Source of the DNA: Pseudohongiella spirulinae
GTDB lineage: Bacteria > Pseudomonadota > Gammaproteobacteria > Pseudomonadales > Pseudohongiellaceae
Direction: 5' to 3'
DNA: 64,000 bases
Assembly: GCF_001444425.1 (NCBI RefSeq)
Contig: NZ_CP013189.1
Location: 372,001-436,000 of the forward strand
Below, piece by piece: positions 53,306-63,949 of the stretch (position 1 is the stretch's first letter; every line of letters begins with the position of its first letter). The position numbers were made by a program, and so were the translations under genes. The notes below the pieces were generated by a model. The model had not been told where the DNA came from, made no database searches, and saw nothing but the letters and a program-made list of their open reading frames with translations.

Positions 53306-54238
53306 ATGAGTTCGAATGTGATTCGCATAGCAACCCGCCGCAGCCCGCTGGCGCTGTGGCAGGCCGAGTATGTGCGCGATGAGTTGATGGCACGCAATCC
53401 CGATTTGCAGGTGGAGTTGGTTGGTATAGCAACCCGGGGCGACAAGATCCTGGATACTCCGCTGGCGAAAATTGGTGGCAAGGCCCTGTTTGTGAAAGAG
53501 CTGGAAGTGGCCATGTTAGAGGGTGAGGCTGATATTGCCGTGCACTCAATGAAAGATGTGCCCATGGAGTTCCCTGACGGTCTGTTTCTGCCGGTCATCT
53601 GTCCGCGGGAAGACCCGCGTGACGCCTTTGTCTCGAACCACTATGCCAGTGTGGAGGAGCTGCCGCAGGGCGCCCGAGTTGGTACCGCCAGTTTGCGCCG
53701 TCAGTGCCAACTGAAAGAGCGTCGCCCGGATTTGCAGATTGGGACCTTGCGGGGCAATGTCGGCACCCGTCTGGGCAAACTGGACAGCGGAGAATTTGAT
53801 GCCATTGTGCTGGCAGCCGCAGGTCTGTTGCGACTGAAGCTGGAGTCGCGCATTGCCCAGTTTATTCCCGATCAGCTCTCCCTGCCGGCCGGTGGCCAGG
53901 GCGCTGTGGGTATCGAATGTCGCAATAATGACCAACGAGTGATTGACCTGCTGAGTCCGCTACACGATCAGGATACCGCTGATCGTGTTTTGTGCGAGCG
54001 TGCCATGAACCGCCGATTGCAGGGTGGCTGTCAGGTGCCAATCGCCTGTTATGCCGAGCTGCAGGGAGATGATCTGTTTCTGCGTGGATTGGTCGGCGAA
54101 CCGGACGGTAGCCGGGTACTGCGCACAGAACAGCGCGGCCATCGCAGCGATGCGGAGGCAATTGGCATTGCGGCGGCGGAAGAGTTGCTGGCGCAGGGGG
54201 CTGACAAAATACTGGCAGAGTTATACGCTGAGCAATAG
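53306..54238 (+). CDS. hemC: Porphobilinogen deaminase (hydroxymethylbilane synthase)
   Basis: 310 residues. [18 protein letters not shown] at the start, [19 protein letters not shown] and the dipyrromethane-binding Cys in [12 protein letters not shown] (about C242) identify it. It links four porphobilinogens into hydroxymethylbilane. First gene of hemC-hemD-hemX-hemY; hemD follows after 27 bp. Confidence 0.97.
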   Translation: MSSNVIRIATRRSPLALWQAEYVRDELMARNPDLQVELVGIATRGDKILDTPLAKIGGKALFVKELEVAMLEGEADIAVHSMKDVPMEFPDGLFLPVICPREDPRDAFVSNHYASVEELPQGARVGTASLRRQCQLKERRPDLQIGTLRGNVGTRLGKLDSGEFDAIVLAAAGLLRLKLESRIAQFIPDQLSLPAGGQGAVGIECRNNDQRVIDLLSPLHDQDTADRVLCERAMNRRLQGGCQVPIACYAELQGDDLFLRGLVGEPDGSRVLRTEQRGHRSDAEAIGIAAAEELLAQGADKILAELYAEQ

Positions 54239-54265
54239 GACTCCAATAGTAAGAGCGGACTGACA

Positions 54266-55054
54266 ATGAGTGGAGATCAACAGCTTGCTGGCCTGACTGT
54301 GTTGCTCACTCGCCCGGCAGGGCGTTCTGATAGCCTGGCGCGCGCAATTGAGCAGCGGGGTGGTCGGGTCTGCGAAATGCCGCTTATCGAAATCGAGCCG
54401 GTCTCTGAGCCAGAGCTGCACGAGCAGATCAAAGCCCGGATTATCGATCTCGATAGATATGAGATGGCCATTTTTGTCAGTACCAATGCCGCCCGCCTTG
54501 GCATGGAGTGGATCGACAGCTACTGGCCGCAGTTGCCCAAAGGTTTGTCGGCTTATGCGGTTGGGCCAACGACCGCAGAAACGTTGCAAGCCTTCAGCTG
54601 GCCAGTCTATTGTTCTGACAAAGGAGTGACCAGCGAGGATCTGCTGGCGTTGCCGGGACTAAAAAATATTCACGGCCAGCGGGTAGCGCTATTCCGCGGC
54701 GTAGGTGGCCGCGAACTTATTGCAGAAACACTGCGTGAGCGAGGGGCGCAGGTCGACTACATTGAGTTGTATCATCGCCACACACCCGACTACACAAGTG
54801 ATGCGGTGGCGGAAATGATTACTGAATGTCATGTTAACGCTATAGTTGTGACGAGTGCACAGATTCTTGATGTCTTGCTGCACTCGCTGCATCACAAGCT
54901 GGACGTGGTGCAGACCATACCGTTGCTGGTGCCTTCAGAAAGGGTGCGTCAGCGTGCTCTGGATGCGGGTCTGAGTCGTGTGATCACGACAGGTGGTGCC
55001 AGCGACGAATTTATTTTGCGCAGTCTCAATGAGCTGGTTTTGACTGCAGGGTAA
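54266..55054 (+). CDS. hemD: Uroporphyrinogen-III synthase
   Basis: 262 residues. LTVLLTRPAGRSDSLARAIEQRGG, IFVSTNAARLG, YAVGPTTAETL and the C-terminal VTSAQILDVLL are the recognisable blocks of this otherwise variable enzyme. It closes and inverts ring D of hydroxymethylbilane. Position between hemC and hemX makes the call firm. hemX begins 6 bp after the stop. Confidence 0.93.
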   Translation: MSGDQQLAGLTVLLTRPAGRSDSLARAIEQRGGRVCEMPLIEIEPVSEPELHEQIKARIIDLDRYEMAIFVSTNAARLGMEWIDSYWPQLPKGLSAYAVGPTTAETLQAFSWPVYCSDKGVTSEDLLALPGLKNIHGQRVALFRGVGGRELIAETLRERGAQVDYIELYHRHTPDYTSDAVAEMITECHVNAIVVTSAQILDVLLHSLHHKLDVVQTIPLLVPSERVRQRALDAGLSRVITTGGASDEFILRSLNELVLTAG

Positions 55055-55060
55055 TTGACG

Positions 55061-56254
55061 ATGTCCAAAGAAGAGCAAGGCAAGCCTGTTGATACATCTC
55101 AGGTGTTGAACGAAATCGGTCGGCTGAATCAGGCGCCCAGACGGGCATCGCGCGTACCGGTCTGGCCGTTGTTGTTGCTGTTTATGGTGGTACTTGCCCT
55201 GAGCGCTGGCGGCGGCTGGTTTGTCTATCAACAATGGCTTGCGCAGCAAAGTTATGAACAGACGTTTACGCAATTACGCGAGGACAATCAGCTGCTCAGA
55301 CAGCAACTGGCTGATGCGCAGCAGGCAATGGATGCGGATTTCGAGGCGCAGCTGAACCGAATGCGTGACAGTGAAGCGGTGTTGCAGCAGACACTGGCTG
55401 ATGTGGATGCGGCTGAGCAGCGTGACGAGCAGCGTCTGAATCGTCTGCAGCAGCAGATCAGCCGCGATATGCAGGACGTGTCTGGCGTAGTGACTGCGCT
55501 GCAGGGACAGGTGGCGAACCTGCAACGGCGCGATTTGCGTTGGTTAAGTGCCGAGGCGGCCTATCTGATGCGGCTGGCGCAACGCAAACTGGTCATGGAA
55601 GCTGATGTGGCGTCGACACTGCTGCTGCTCAATACCATTGATGAGCTGCTGGCGCAGCAGGAAAGTGTCCTGGCCACCACCGCACGGCAGAATGTACAAC
55701 AGGATATCCGCGCGCTGCAGGAAACTCGCTTGCCCAATAGAGTTGCAGTCGCAGAACAGTTAATTGCACTGGGCGATCGCCTGCAACAATTATCTTTCGC
55801 TTCGTCTCAGCAGGACGCCTATGTTGATGGTGTTCAGCAGCAATGGCAACAAGGGCGGACGAGTGTCGACGGTGTTCAGCAGAGCTGGCTGAATGCCGCT
55901 CTTGATCTGCTGCGGACTGTATTCGTGTGGCGCGAAGTAGATCGCAGCCAGCCGGCCTTTCTGCAGCCGGATCAGGAACAATTGCTGAAACAACAGATGA
56001 TGCTGCAACTGGAACAGGCACGACTGGCAGTGGTGCAGGCAGATGAAGCGATGTATCAGCAGGCGTTGCGGCAGCTGGGCAATGTCATCACCCGTTATGT
56101 GGATGAGGGTAATCCCCGGGCGCAGGCAATGCTGGCCGAACTTGAAACGCTCAATCAGGCACAGCTCAGCGCAGAGCTGCCTGATTTGAGCGTCACCGCC
56201 AGCCTGATCAACCAACTGGCTTCGGCTTCCGCTGCCGCGGACAGTCAGGAGTAA
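55061..56254 (+). CDS. hemX: HemX-like membrane protein
   Basis: 397 residues from ATG 55061, preceded by AGGG; a TTG at 55055 is possible but has a worse spacing. One membrane helix (about 30-51) is followed by a long coiled coil rich in Gln and Asp (about 60-160) and a helical periplasmic region (RWLSAEAAYLMRLAQRKL). This is the gammaproteobacterial HemX (uroporphyrin-III C-methyltransferase-named) protein, which has no proven methyltransferase activity. It usually works beside hemY, which follows 4 bp later but is truncated here. Confidence 0.88.
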   Translation: MSKEEQGKPVDTSQVLNEIGRLNQAPRRASRVPVWPLLLLFMVVLALSAGGGWFVYQQWLAQQSYEQTFTQLREDNQLLRQQLADAQQAMDADFEAQLNRMRDSEAVLQQTLADVDAAEQRDEQRLNRLQQQISRDMQDVSGVVTALQGQVANLQRRDLRWLSAEAAYLMRLAQRKLVMEADVASTLLLLNTIDELLAQQESVLATTARQNVQQDIRALQETRLPNRVAVAEQLIALGDRLQQLSFASSQQDAYVDGVQQQWQQGRTSVDGVQQSWLNAALDLLRTVFVWREVDRSQPAFLQPDQEQLLKQQMMLQLEQARLAVVQADEAMYQQALRQLGNVITRYVDEGNPRAQAMLAELETLNQAQLSAELPDLSVTASLINQLASASAAADSQE

Positions 56255-56258
56255 AACC

Positions 56259-56501
56259 ATGAAGAAGACCTTCTTTCTGGTTTTGCTTGCACTGGTGGCC
56301 GGCGTGGCTTTGGCCATCCAGCTGACCCGCGATCCCGGCTACATCCTGATCGCTTACGGCAACCACACCTTCGAAACCAGCCTGTTTGCTCTATTGGTTG
56401 CGGTGATACTGCTGGTGGTGCTGTTCAAGCTGCTCGTCAGCTTGCTGAGGTGGTTGAACCCGATGCGCTGGTTCAGATCCGGCGACAGCGGCCGTCTCTG
56501 A
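56259..56501 (+). pseudogene. hemY: Truncated hemY (N-terminal membrane part only)
   Basis: 80 residues matching only the start of HemY: MKKTFFLVLLALVAGVALA, the conserved DPGYILIAYG and FETSLFALL, and two membrane helices (about 4-22 and 40-64). Normal HemY has about 400 residues with a TPR-rich body; all of that is missing. The frame ends at a TGA that lies inside the left end of the inverted repeat starting at 56490, and no HemY body remains before ubiD. The element apparently replaced or deleted the rest of the gene. A ribosome site (CAGGAG) and the start are intact, so a short membrane peptide may still be made. Confidence 0.75.
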
Positions 56502-56745
56502 CCCCCTGTTAAATTCAGTGGTTGTCCGCGTGCCGGCACAGAGCGGGGCGGCATCCGGCCACAGCGCAGCCCAGGATTTCCGGCGCTGCGGAACTCGACC
56601 TCGCGGCTGCGCCGCTCGGGACTCAGACAGGCCTCGCGCTTGATCGGAAATCCTGGGCTGCGCTAAGCGTGGCCTGAATGGATGCTGCCTCGCTCTGTGC
56701 CGGCACGCTCAATCGCTGGAAGTGGAAGGGGGGTCAGAGACGGCC
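56490..56745. repeat. 256-bp inverted-repeat element (MITE/REP-like)
   Basis: The ends GGCCGTCTCTGACCCCC (56490-56506) and its exact complement (56729-56745) are 17-bp perfect inverted repeats. Inside lies a second, longer pair at 56530-56583 and 56645-56706, starting with GTGCCGGCACAGAGCG and ending with GCGCAGCCCAGGATTTCCG, imperfect only through a few substitutions and two short insertions. The whole can fold as one long hairpin with a GC-rich head. No coding sequence is inside. The right flank CCTCCGTCCCC recurs in the lhr palindrome. It fills most of the gap between hemY and ubiD. Confidence 0.82.
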
Positions 56746-56762
56746 TCCGTCCCCAGGGGTGT

Positions 56763-58226
56763 TCAGATGCCCAGCTGATCCCACAGGTCGTCGATGCGAT
56801 TTTTTACGTCTGCGTCCATGGTGATTGGCGTGCCCCATTCGCGGTCAGTTTCGCCTGGCCACTTGTTGGTGGCGTCCAGGCCCATCTTTGAGCCAAGGCC
56901 AGAAACCGGTGAGGCAAAGTCCAGGTAGTCGATGGGGGTGTTGTCGATCAGCACCGTGTCGCGCGTTGGATCCATGCGGGTGGTAATTGCCCAGATAACA
57001 TCGTTCCAGTCGCGGATGTTGACGTCTTCATCAACCACGATCACAAATTTGGTGTACATGAACTGGCGCAGGAAAGACCAGACACCCATCATGACGCGCT
57101 TGGCATGGCCGGCATACTGTTTGCGAATGCTGACTACGGCCAGGCGATAGGAACAGCCTTCTGGCGGCAGGTAGAAGTCGATGATTTCGGGATACTGTTT
57201 CTGTAGAAGCGGCACAAATACTTCGTTTAATGCCACGCCCAGCATGGCGGGTTCGTCTGGCGGCCGGCCAGTATAAGTGCTGTGATAAATCGGGTCTTTG
57301 CGGTGAGTAATTTTTTTGACCGTAAATACCGGAAAGCTGTCAACTTCATTGTAATAACCGGTGTGATCGCCGAAAGGACCTTCGTCGGCCATATCACCAG
57401 GCTCGATGACGCCTTCCAATACAAACTCGGCGCTGGCCGGTACCTGTAAATCGTTAGTCAGGCATTTTACAACCTCTGTTTTGCTGCCGCGCAACAGGCC
57501 AGCGAAGGCGTATTCAGACAAAGTGTCCGGGACAGGTGTCACAGTTGCAAGTATGGTTGCAGGGTCAGCACCAATGGCAATTGACACCGGGAAGCCTTCG
57601 CCAGGGTGTTTGAGCTGCCAGTCGCGGAAATCCAACGCTCCGCCGCGATGGGAAAGCCAGCGCATGATCAGCCTGTTTCGGCCGATCAGCTGCATGCGGT
57701 AAATGCCCAGATTCTGTCGTTCTTTTTCCGGCCCACGTGTAATCACCAGTGGCCAGGTGACCAGTGGTCCGGCATCGCCCGGCCAGCAGGTTTGTACGGG
57801 TAACTTGAATAGATCGACATCTGATTCGTCGATCACAACTTCCTGACAGGGTGCATTCTTGCGGACATTAGGTGCAATATTCAGCACTTTTTTCCAGGTG
57901 GGCAGATTCTCCCAGATATCACGCCAGCCTTTCGGTGGGGTCGGTTCTTTCAGGAAAGCCATCAGTTTGCCGACATCACGCAGGCCTTCAACATCTTGCT
58001 GCCCCATGGCCAGCGCAATGCGGCGCGTATTGCCAAACAGATTACCCAGCAGGGGAATGTCTGATCCTTTCGGATTCTCAAACAGCAAAGCCGGGCCGCC
58101 AGCACGCAGGGTGCGATCACAGATCTCGGTTATCTCCAGCACCGGATCCACTGGTACCGTGATCCGCTTCAGCTCGCCCTCAGCTTCCAGTAGCGCAATA
58201 AATTCCCGAAGATCTTTGAATGCCAT
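56763..58226 (-). CDS. ubiD: 4-hydroxy-3-polyprenylbenzoate decarboxylase
   Basis: 487 residues, the usual length. [22 protein letters not shown] is the standard start (quoted here in part), with LGIYRMQ, the active-site Glu in [12 protein letters not shown], and [18 protein letters not shown]. It decarboxylates the ubiquinone precursor using prenylated flavin made by UbiX. Its 3' end lies 18 bp from the inverted-repeat element; upstream is rho, 14 bp away on the same strand. Confidence 0.96.
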   Translation of the reverse strand: MAFKDLREFIALLEAEGELKRITVPVDPVLEITEICDRTLRAGGPALLFENPKGSDIPLLGNLFGNTRRIALAMGQQDVEGLRDVGKLMAFLKEPTPPKGWRDIWENLPTWKKVLNIAPNVRKNAPCQEVVIDESDVDLFKLPVQTCWPGDAGPLVTWPLVITRGPEKERQNLGIYRMQLIGRNRLIMRWLSHRGGALDFRDWQLKHPGEGFPVSIAIGADPATILATVTPVPDTLSEYAFAGLLRGSKTEVVKCLTNDLQVPASAEFVLEGVIEPGDMADEGPFGDHTGYYNEVDSFPVFTVKKITHRKDPIYHSTYTGRPPDEPAMLGVALNEVFVPLLQKQYPEIIDFYLPPEGCSYRLAVVSIRKQYAGHAKRVMMGVWSFLRQFMYTKFVIVVDEDVNIRDWNDVIWAITTRMDPTRDTVLIDNTPIDYLDFASPVSGLGSKMGLDATNKWPGETDREWGTPITMDADVKNRIDDLWDQLGI

Positions 58227-58240
58227 AAAGCCAGCGTCAG

Positions 58241-59500
58241 TTACTTTCTTTTCATCATGTTGAAGAATTCTTCATTGGTCTTGCTATCCTTCAGCTTGTC
58301 AATGATGAATTCAGCTGCCTGTACATCTTCCATGGAGCTGAGGATCTTGCGCAGAATCCACATGCGTTGCAGCTCTTCTTCGCCAGTCAGCAGTTCCTCG
58401 CGGCGTGTGCCGGAGCGGCGCACATTAATGGCCGGGTAGATGCGTTTTTCGGCAATCTTGCGATCCAGATGGATCTCCATGTTGCCCGTTCCCTTGAATT
58501 CTTCGTAGATAACTTCGTCCATTTTGGAACCGGTTTCTACCAGGGCGGTTGCAATGATCGTCAGGCTGCCGCCTTCTTCCAGGTTACGTGCGGCACCAAA
58601 AAAGCGCTTGGGGCGCTCCAGTGCGTGGGCGTCCACACCACCGGTCAGAACTTTGCCTGAAGACGGCACGATGGTGTTGTAGGCGCGTGCCAGGCGAGTG
58701 ATAGAGTCGAGCAGTATCACGACATCTTCTTTGTGTTCGACCAGGCGCTTGGCTTTCTCGATCACCATTTCTGCCACCTGAACGTGTCGTGCCGGCGGTT
58801 CGTCGAAGGTGCTGGCAACCACTTCGCCTCGCACTGAGCGCTGCATGTCGGTGACTTCTTCCGGGCGTTCATCAATCAACAGAACGATCAGGCGACATTC
58901 CGGATTATTGCGGGTAATGGACTGCGCGATGTTCTGCAGCAACAGAGTTTTACCGGCTTTGGGTGGCGATACGATCAGGCCGCGCTGGCCTTTGCCGATG
59001 GGGGCTGTCAGGTCAATAATGCGGGCGCTGAGATCTTCGGTACTGCCGTTACCGAGCTCCAGTCGCAGGCGCTCAGTGGGGAACAGTGGGGTGAGGTTTT
59101 CAAACAGAATTTTTTGCTTGGAATTTTCGGGTTTTGCAAAGTTGACTTCAGAGATCTTGAGCAGGGCGAAGTAACGTTCACCATCTTTGGGTGGGCGAAT
59201 CTTGCCCGAAATCGTGTCGCCGGTTCGTAGATTAAAGCGGCGTATCTGGCTGGGCGAGACATAAATATCATCGGGGCCGGCCAGATAGGATGAATCTGCT
59301 GACCTCAGAAAACCAAAGCCGTCCTGCAGGATTTCAAGCACACCATCGCCGCTGATATCCTCGCCATTTTTGGCGTGTTTCTTGAGGATGGCAAAAATGA
59401 TGTCTTGCTTACGGGTCCGGGAGAGGTTTTCCAGTCCCATTTCCTGGGCAGTTTCGAGCAATTTGGCGATAGGTTGGGTTTTGAGGTCGGTGAGATTCAT
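58241..59500 (-). CDS. rho: Transcription termination factor Rho
   Basis: 419 residues, like E. coli Rho. [16 protein letters not shown], the cold-shock RNA-binding fold with [20 protein letters not shown], Walker A SPPKAGKT and Walker [18 protein letters not shown] are all present. The hexameric helicase ends unprotected transcripts. The 280 bp upstream contain a stem GAAGCC/GGCTTC and a strong hairpin but no gene; rho leaders often carry autoregulation. Confidence 0.98.
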   Translation of the reverse strand: MNLTDLKTQPIAKLLETAQEMGLENLSRTRKQDIIFAILKKHAKNGEDISGDGVLEILQDGFGFLRSADSSYLAGPDDIYVSPSQIRRFNLRTGDTISGKIRPPKDGERYFALLKISEVNFAKPENSKQKILFENLTPLFPTERLRLELGNGSTEDLSARIIDLTAPIGKGQRGLIVSPPKAGKTLLLQNIAQSITRNNPECRLIVLLIDERPEEVTDMQRSVRGEVVASTFDEPPARHVQVAEMVIEKAKRLVEHKEDVVILLDSITRLARAYNTIVPSSGKVLTGGVDAHALERPKRFFGAARNLEEGGSLTIIATALVETGSKMDEVIYEEFKGTGNMEIHLDRKIAEKRIYPAINVRRSGTRREELLTGEEELQRMWILRKILSSMEDVQAAEFIIDKLKDSKTNEEFFNMMKRK

Positions 59501-59723
59501 AGGCTAAGGTTTACTTGATTCTGGATACAGAGGATCTGAAGTTGGCAGCGCGGCCATGGTCAATAATTACAATAGTATTGTTACTGGCCTGGGATGCCGG
59601 TTGGTTTATTAGATTAAGGCTTAGTGTCAGTCAGGCAAGAGACTGGATTTCGCTCTGCTCGCGCAGGGAATGAAGCCGAATATAATGGCTTCTGTGAGCG
59701 GTGTCTAGTAAAAAGTGTATTTA

Positions 59724-59763
59724 TTTGTGACCCCCGCCAGCCGGACTGTCGGGGTGTCACAAA
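59724..59763 (-). terminator. Strong hairpin downstream of trxA
   Basis: TTTGTGAC (59724-59731) pairs with GTCACAAA (59756-59763), extended by CCCCG/CGGGG with one bulge. It starts 18 bp after the trxA stop on the reverse strand, in the usual terminator position, though the T-rich stretch (CTTTTTAC) comes about 10 bases after the stem. Confidence 0.5.
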
Positions 59764-59780
59764 CTTGATCGGACTGATGC

Positions 59781-60107
59781 TTAAATAACGCTGTCAATAA
59801 ACGCAGCCAGCTGTGATTTGGACAGGGCGCCGACTTTTGTGCCAGCTACCTGGCCGTTCTTGAAGACGATCAGTGTTGGGATGCCCCGCACGCCAAAGCG
59901 TGGCGCTGTTTCGGTATTAGAATCGATATTCAGCTTGCAGATAGTCAGTTTGCCGTCATACTCGTCAGCAAGCTCATCCAGTACCGGCGCAATCATTTTG
60001 CAGGGGCCGCACCATTCTGCCCAGAAATCAACCATGACCGGGCCGTCAGCTTTCAGGACGTCCTGCTCGAAACTTGCATCGGTAGTGTGAACGATTTTGT
60101 CGCTCAT
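59781..60107 (-). CDS. trxA: Thioredoxin
   Basis: 108 residues with the redox motif WCGPC (C33, C36) and the conserved cis-Pro in RGIPTLIVF. It is the classical cytoplasmic thioredoxin that reduces disulfides, e.g. of ribonucleotide reductase. The trxA-rho-ubiD order on one strand is conserved in Pseudomonas. The start has AAGGAATT upstream. Confidence 0.97.
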   Translation of the reverse strand: MSDKIVHTTDASFEQDVLKADGPVMVDFWAEWCGPCKMIAPVLDELADEYDGKLTICKLNIDSNTETAPRFGVRGIPTLIVFKNGQVAGTKVGALSKSQLAAFIDSVI

Positions 60108-60183
60108 AAAAAATTCCTTGTGTTAACGTCTTGGGTAACTCGAATGAATGTTCGCTTCTATCATAAGGCCTAAAAATCAGGAT

Positions 60184-61197
<1,014 letters not shown>

Positions 61198-61277
61198 TCA
61201 TGGTTGCTCAACGGAAGTAACAAAAACTATAGCACAGCGTCCTGATGGTTCATAACAGGATTGCTGCAGGGAGTTTT

Positions 61278-63416
61278 ATGTCAAAAGCCAGAATTATTGT
61301 CCTGGTGGCCTTGCTGGCTGCCGTTGTTGCTTACCTGCAATTTGACCTTGGCCAGTACCTGACCCTGGCATATATGCAGTCGCAGCTCGATGCGATGCGT
61401 GATTTTACCGCGGATAACCTCTGGCTCAGCGCCGGTGTGTATTTCCTGCTGTACGTTGTGATCACCGCGCTGTCAGTGCCCGGTGCGGCGGTCATGACGC
61501 TGCTGGGTGGCGCCATATTCGGATTCGGGCTGGGCTTGCTGCTGGTATCCTTCGCCAGCTCGATTGGTGCAACACTGGCATTTTTGGTGGCCCGCCTGTT
61601 GTTGCGCGACTGGGTGCAGAGTCGCTTTGGCAGCTCACTAAAGGCAATCAACGCCGGGATTGAGCGTGACGGCGCGTTTTACCTGTTTACTTTGCGCATG
61701 ATACCGGTCTTCCCGTTTTTCCTGATCAATCTGGTGATGGGTTTGACGCCTATCAAGACTCTGACCTTCTACTGGATCAGCCAGGTTGGCATGCTGTTGG
61801 GCACGGCGGTTTATGTGAACGCGGGCGTGGAATTGGGTCAACTGAGTTCCTTGTCGGGCCTGTTGAACACTTCTCTGATTTTCTCGTTTGTACTGCTGGC
61901 CATGCTGCCCTGGCTGGGGCGTGGTCTGATCAATATGCTGAGGCGTCGCCGGGCCTTTGCACGGTTTACCCGACCCAAACAGTTCGATACCAACATGGTG
62001 GTGATTGGTGCAGGGTCGGGCGGTCTGGTGGCATCTATTATTGCTGCGGGTGCCAAGGCCAAAGTCACCTTGATAGAAAAACACAAAATGGGCGGTGACT
62101 GTCTGAATACCGGTTGTGTGCCCAGCAAAACGTTGATTGCCAGCGCCAAAGTGGCAGACACCGTGCGCAATGCAGAGAAGTTCGGCTTGAAAAATGCCCA
62201 TGTCGAGGTGGATTTCAAGGCCGTCATGGCACGCGTTCAGCAGGTCATCAAAACCATTGAGCCGCACGATTCGGTGGAGCGTTTTACCTCGCTGGGTGTG
62301 GATTGTGTGCAAGGAGAGGCCTATATTCGTTCGCCCTGGGAAGTTGAGGTCAATGGTCAAATCATCCGTACCCGCGCCATCGTCGTGGCCACTGGTGCAC
62401 GACCACTGGTGCCGGATTTTCCGGGGCTGGATCAGGTAGAGTTTGTTCACTCCGACAATATCTGGGAGTTGGATGAACTGCCGGCACGCTTTCTGGTGCT
62501 GGGTGGCGGCCCGATAGGCTGCGAACTGGCGCAGAGTTTTGCGCGTCTGGGTTCTCAGGTGACCCTGCTGGACCAGGCTGAACATCTGATGGGGCGGGAA
62601 GATACGGAGGTCAGTGAATTTGTCGAGGCGCGGTTCCGACAACAGGGCATCAACCTGCTGCTGGGGTATGGCGCGGAATCGTTCGGGCGTGATGATGACG
62701 GGCAATACCTGCTGAGTAAAACGGCCGATGGCAACGAGCAGCGTATTCACTTTGACAAGGTCCTGATTGCACTGGGTCGCAAACCCAATGTCAGCGGCTT
62801 TGGTCTGGAAGAAATGGATGTTGCCTTGACGTCGTCCGGCGCCTTGCAGGTCGATGATACCTTGAGCACCTCCTGCCCGACGATATTCGCCTGCGGTGAT
62901 GTGGCTGGGCCTTATCAGTTTACCCACATGGCCTCATTTCAGGCCTGGTATGCCACACTGAATGCGCTGGCGGGAGGCCTGAAAAAATTTCGTGCCAGTT
63001 ATCGTGTAGTGCCACATGCCACGTTTACCGATCCGGAGGTCGCGCGAGTCGGATTAAATGAGCGTGAGGCGCAGGCTCAGGGGGTTGATTATGAAATTAC
63101 CCGCTACGAGCTGGACCATCTTGATCGTGCGCTGGCCGAAGGGTATGCCCATGGCTTTGTGAAAGTGCTCACCGTGCCGGGCAATGACAGAATTCTGGGA
63201 GCAACCATTGTCGGTTCGCACGCCGGTGAGCTGATTGGCAGTTTTGTGTTTGCCATGACCCACAATATGGGTTTAAAAACAATTGGTGCCACTACGCACA
63301 TTTATCCGACCATGCTGGAGGCTAATCGTTTTGCGGCCAACGCCTGGCGCAGTGCGCGGGTGCCGCAGAAACTGATGCCGGTGGCAGAAGGATTCTTCCG
63401 CTGGTTACGACATTAA
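61278..63416 (+). CDS. TVP38/TMEM64 membrane domain fused to an FAD disulfide oxidoreductase
   Basis: 712 residues from ATG 61278 (CAGGGAG upstream). Residues 1-235 are a VTT/TVP38 membrane domain with ALSVPGAAVMTLLGGAIFG and FTLRMIPVFPFFLINLVMG. From about 245 follows a complete pyridine nucleotide-disulfide oxidoreductase: MVVIGAGSGGLVAS, redox pair CLNTGCVPS (C275, C280), GGGPIGCELAQSFARLG, ACGDVAGPYQFTHMA and the dimerisation domain with HIYPTMLEA. It resembles mercuric reductase and dihydrolipoamide dehydrogenase, without the mercury-binding cysteines at the C-terminus. The substrate is unknown. Confidence 0.88.
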   Translation: MSKARIIVLVALLAAVVAYLQFDLGQYLTLAYMQSQLDAMRDFTADNLWLSAGVYFLLYVVITALSVPGAAVMTLLGGAIFGFGLGLLLVSFASSIGATLAFLVARLLLRDWVQSRFGSSLKAINAGIERDGAFYLFTLRMIPVFPFFLINLVMGLTPIKTLTFYWISQVGMLLGTAVYVNAGVELGQLSSLSGLLNTSLIFSFVLLAMLPWLGRGLINMLRRRRAFARFTRPKQFDTNMVVIGAGSGGLVASIIAAGAKAKVTLIEKHKMGGDCLNTGCVPSKTLIASAKVADTVRNAEKFGLKNAHVEVDFKAVMARVQQVIKTIEPHDSVERFTSLGVDCVQGEAYIRSPWEVEVNGQIIRTRAIVVATGARPLVPDFPGLDQVEFVHSDNIWELDELPARFLVLGGGPIGCELAQSFARLGSQVTLLDQAEHLMGREDTEVSEFVEARFRQQGINLLLGYGAESFGRDDDGQYLLSKTADGNEQRIHFDKVLIALGRKPNVSGFGLEEMDVALTSSGALQVDDTLSTSCPTIFACGDVAGPYQFTHMASFQAWYATLNALAGGLKKFRASYRVVPHATFTDPEVARVGLNEREAQAQGVDYEITRYELDHLDRALAEGYAHGFVKVLTVPGNDRILGATIVGSHAGELIGSFVFAMTHNMGLKTIGATTHIYPTMLEANRFAANAWRSARVPQKLMPVAEGFFRWLRH

Positions 63417-63451
63417 TGCGGTAAAACGGGTGTCAATTGCCGACCATTGAA

Positions 63452-63949
63452 TCAGCGCTGAACCACGAAGGACATAAAATACAGATTGACGACACGGTCT
63501 GCGATAGCCTGTGACTCTACCGTGGCCAGCGCACTGCGGACTTGCTCAAGCGCCTGTCGACGCAGAGTCTCCTTGCCATCGGTGGAAGTCAGGTTTTCTT
63601 CCAGCTGGCCAGACAGGAGCACAACCAGACGATTGCGGATATAGGGCAGATGCTGATCCAGGAAAGGGGCTGTGCCCGGTTGGATACGCACCGAGATGTC
63701 TGTTTTCAGGTATTTCAGACGACCGGCACCATCGTAATTGGTGACAAAGCTGGGGCCCAGCGTGTAATAGATGAGATCAGTCATTCCGGCTGCCGGGTCG
63801 TCTGGATCCATGCCTGCTGGCAATCCCAGTTCTTCAGCCTCGGCGGACAGTTCGGGCGCAGACTCTTCCTGGGCAAGTGCTGATGCTGAAAGGCCAACGG
63901 CCAGCAGAGTAGCCAGAACGGCAATCAGGCTTCTGATTCTGACAGACAT
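63452..63949 (-). CDS. FliL-like exported protein
   Basis: 165 residues from ATG 63949, which follows GAGG by 6 bp; a GTG at 63961 is less likely. The N-terminus is a signal peptide or anchor ending near ALAQ (about 27). The rest contains YYTLGPSFVTNY, LKYLKTDISVRI, and RNRLVVLLSGQ, the conserved course of the FliL family, which stabilises flagellar stator units. No flagellar gene is nearby, and FliL paralogs of this kind exist outside flagellar operons, so the role is open. Confidence 0.75.
   Translation of the reverse strand: MSVRIRSLIAVLATLLAVGLSASALAQEESAPELSAEAEELGLPAGMDPDDPAAGMTDLIYYTLGPSFVTNYDGAGRLKYLKTDISVRIQPGTAPFLDQHLPYIRNRLVVLLSGQLEENLTSTDGKETLRRQALEQVRSALATVESQAIADRVVNLYFMSFVVQR

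Noticed and set aside
53181-53549. Upstream extension of argH
   Set aside because: It overlaps hemC on the other strand and precedes the normal argininosuccinate lyase start at 53180.
61638-62927. 429-codon reverse-strand open frame
   Set aside because: It lies fully inside the TVP38/FAD-oxidoreductase gene, whose protein has clear domains; the reverse reading is low-complexity His/Gln-rich text without any domain.
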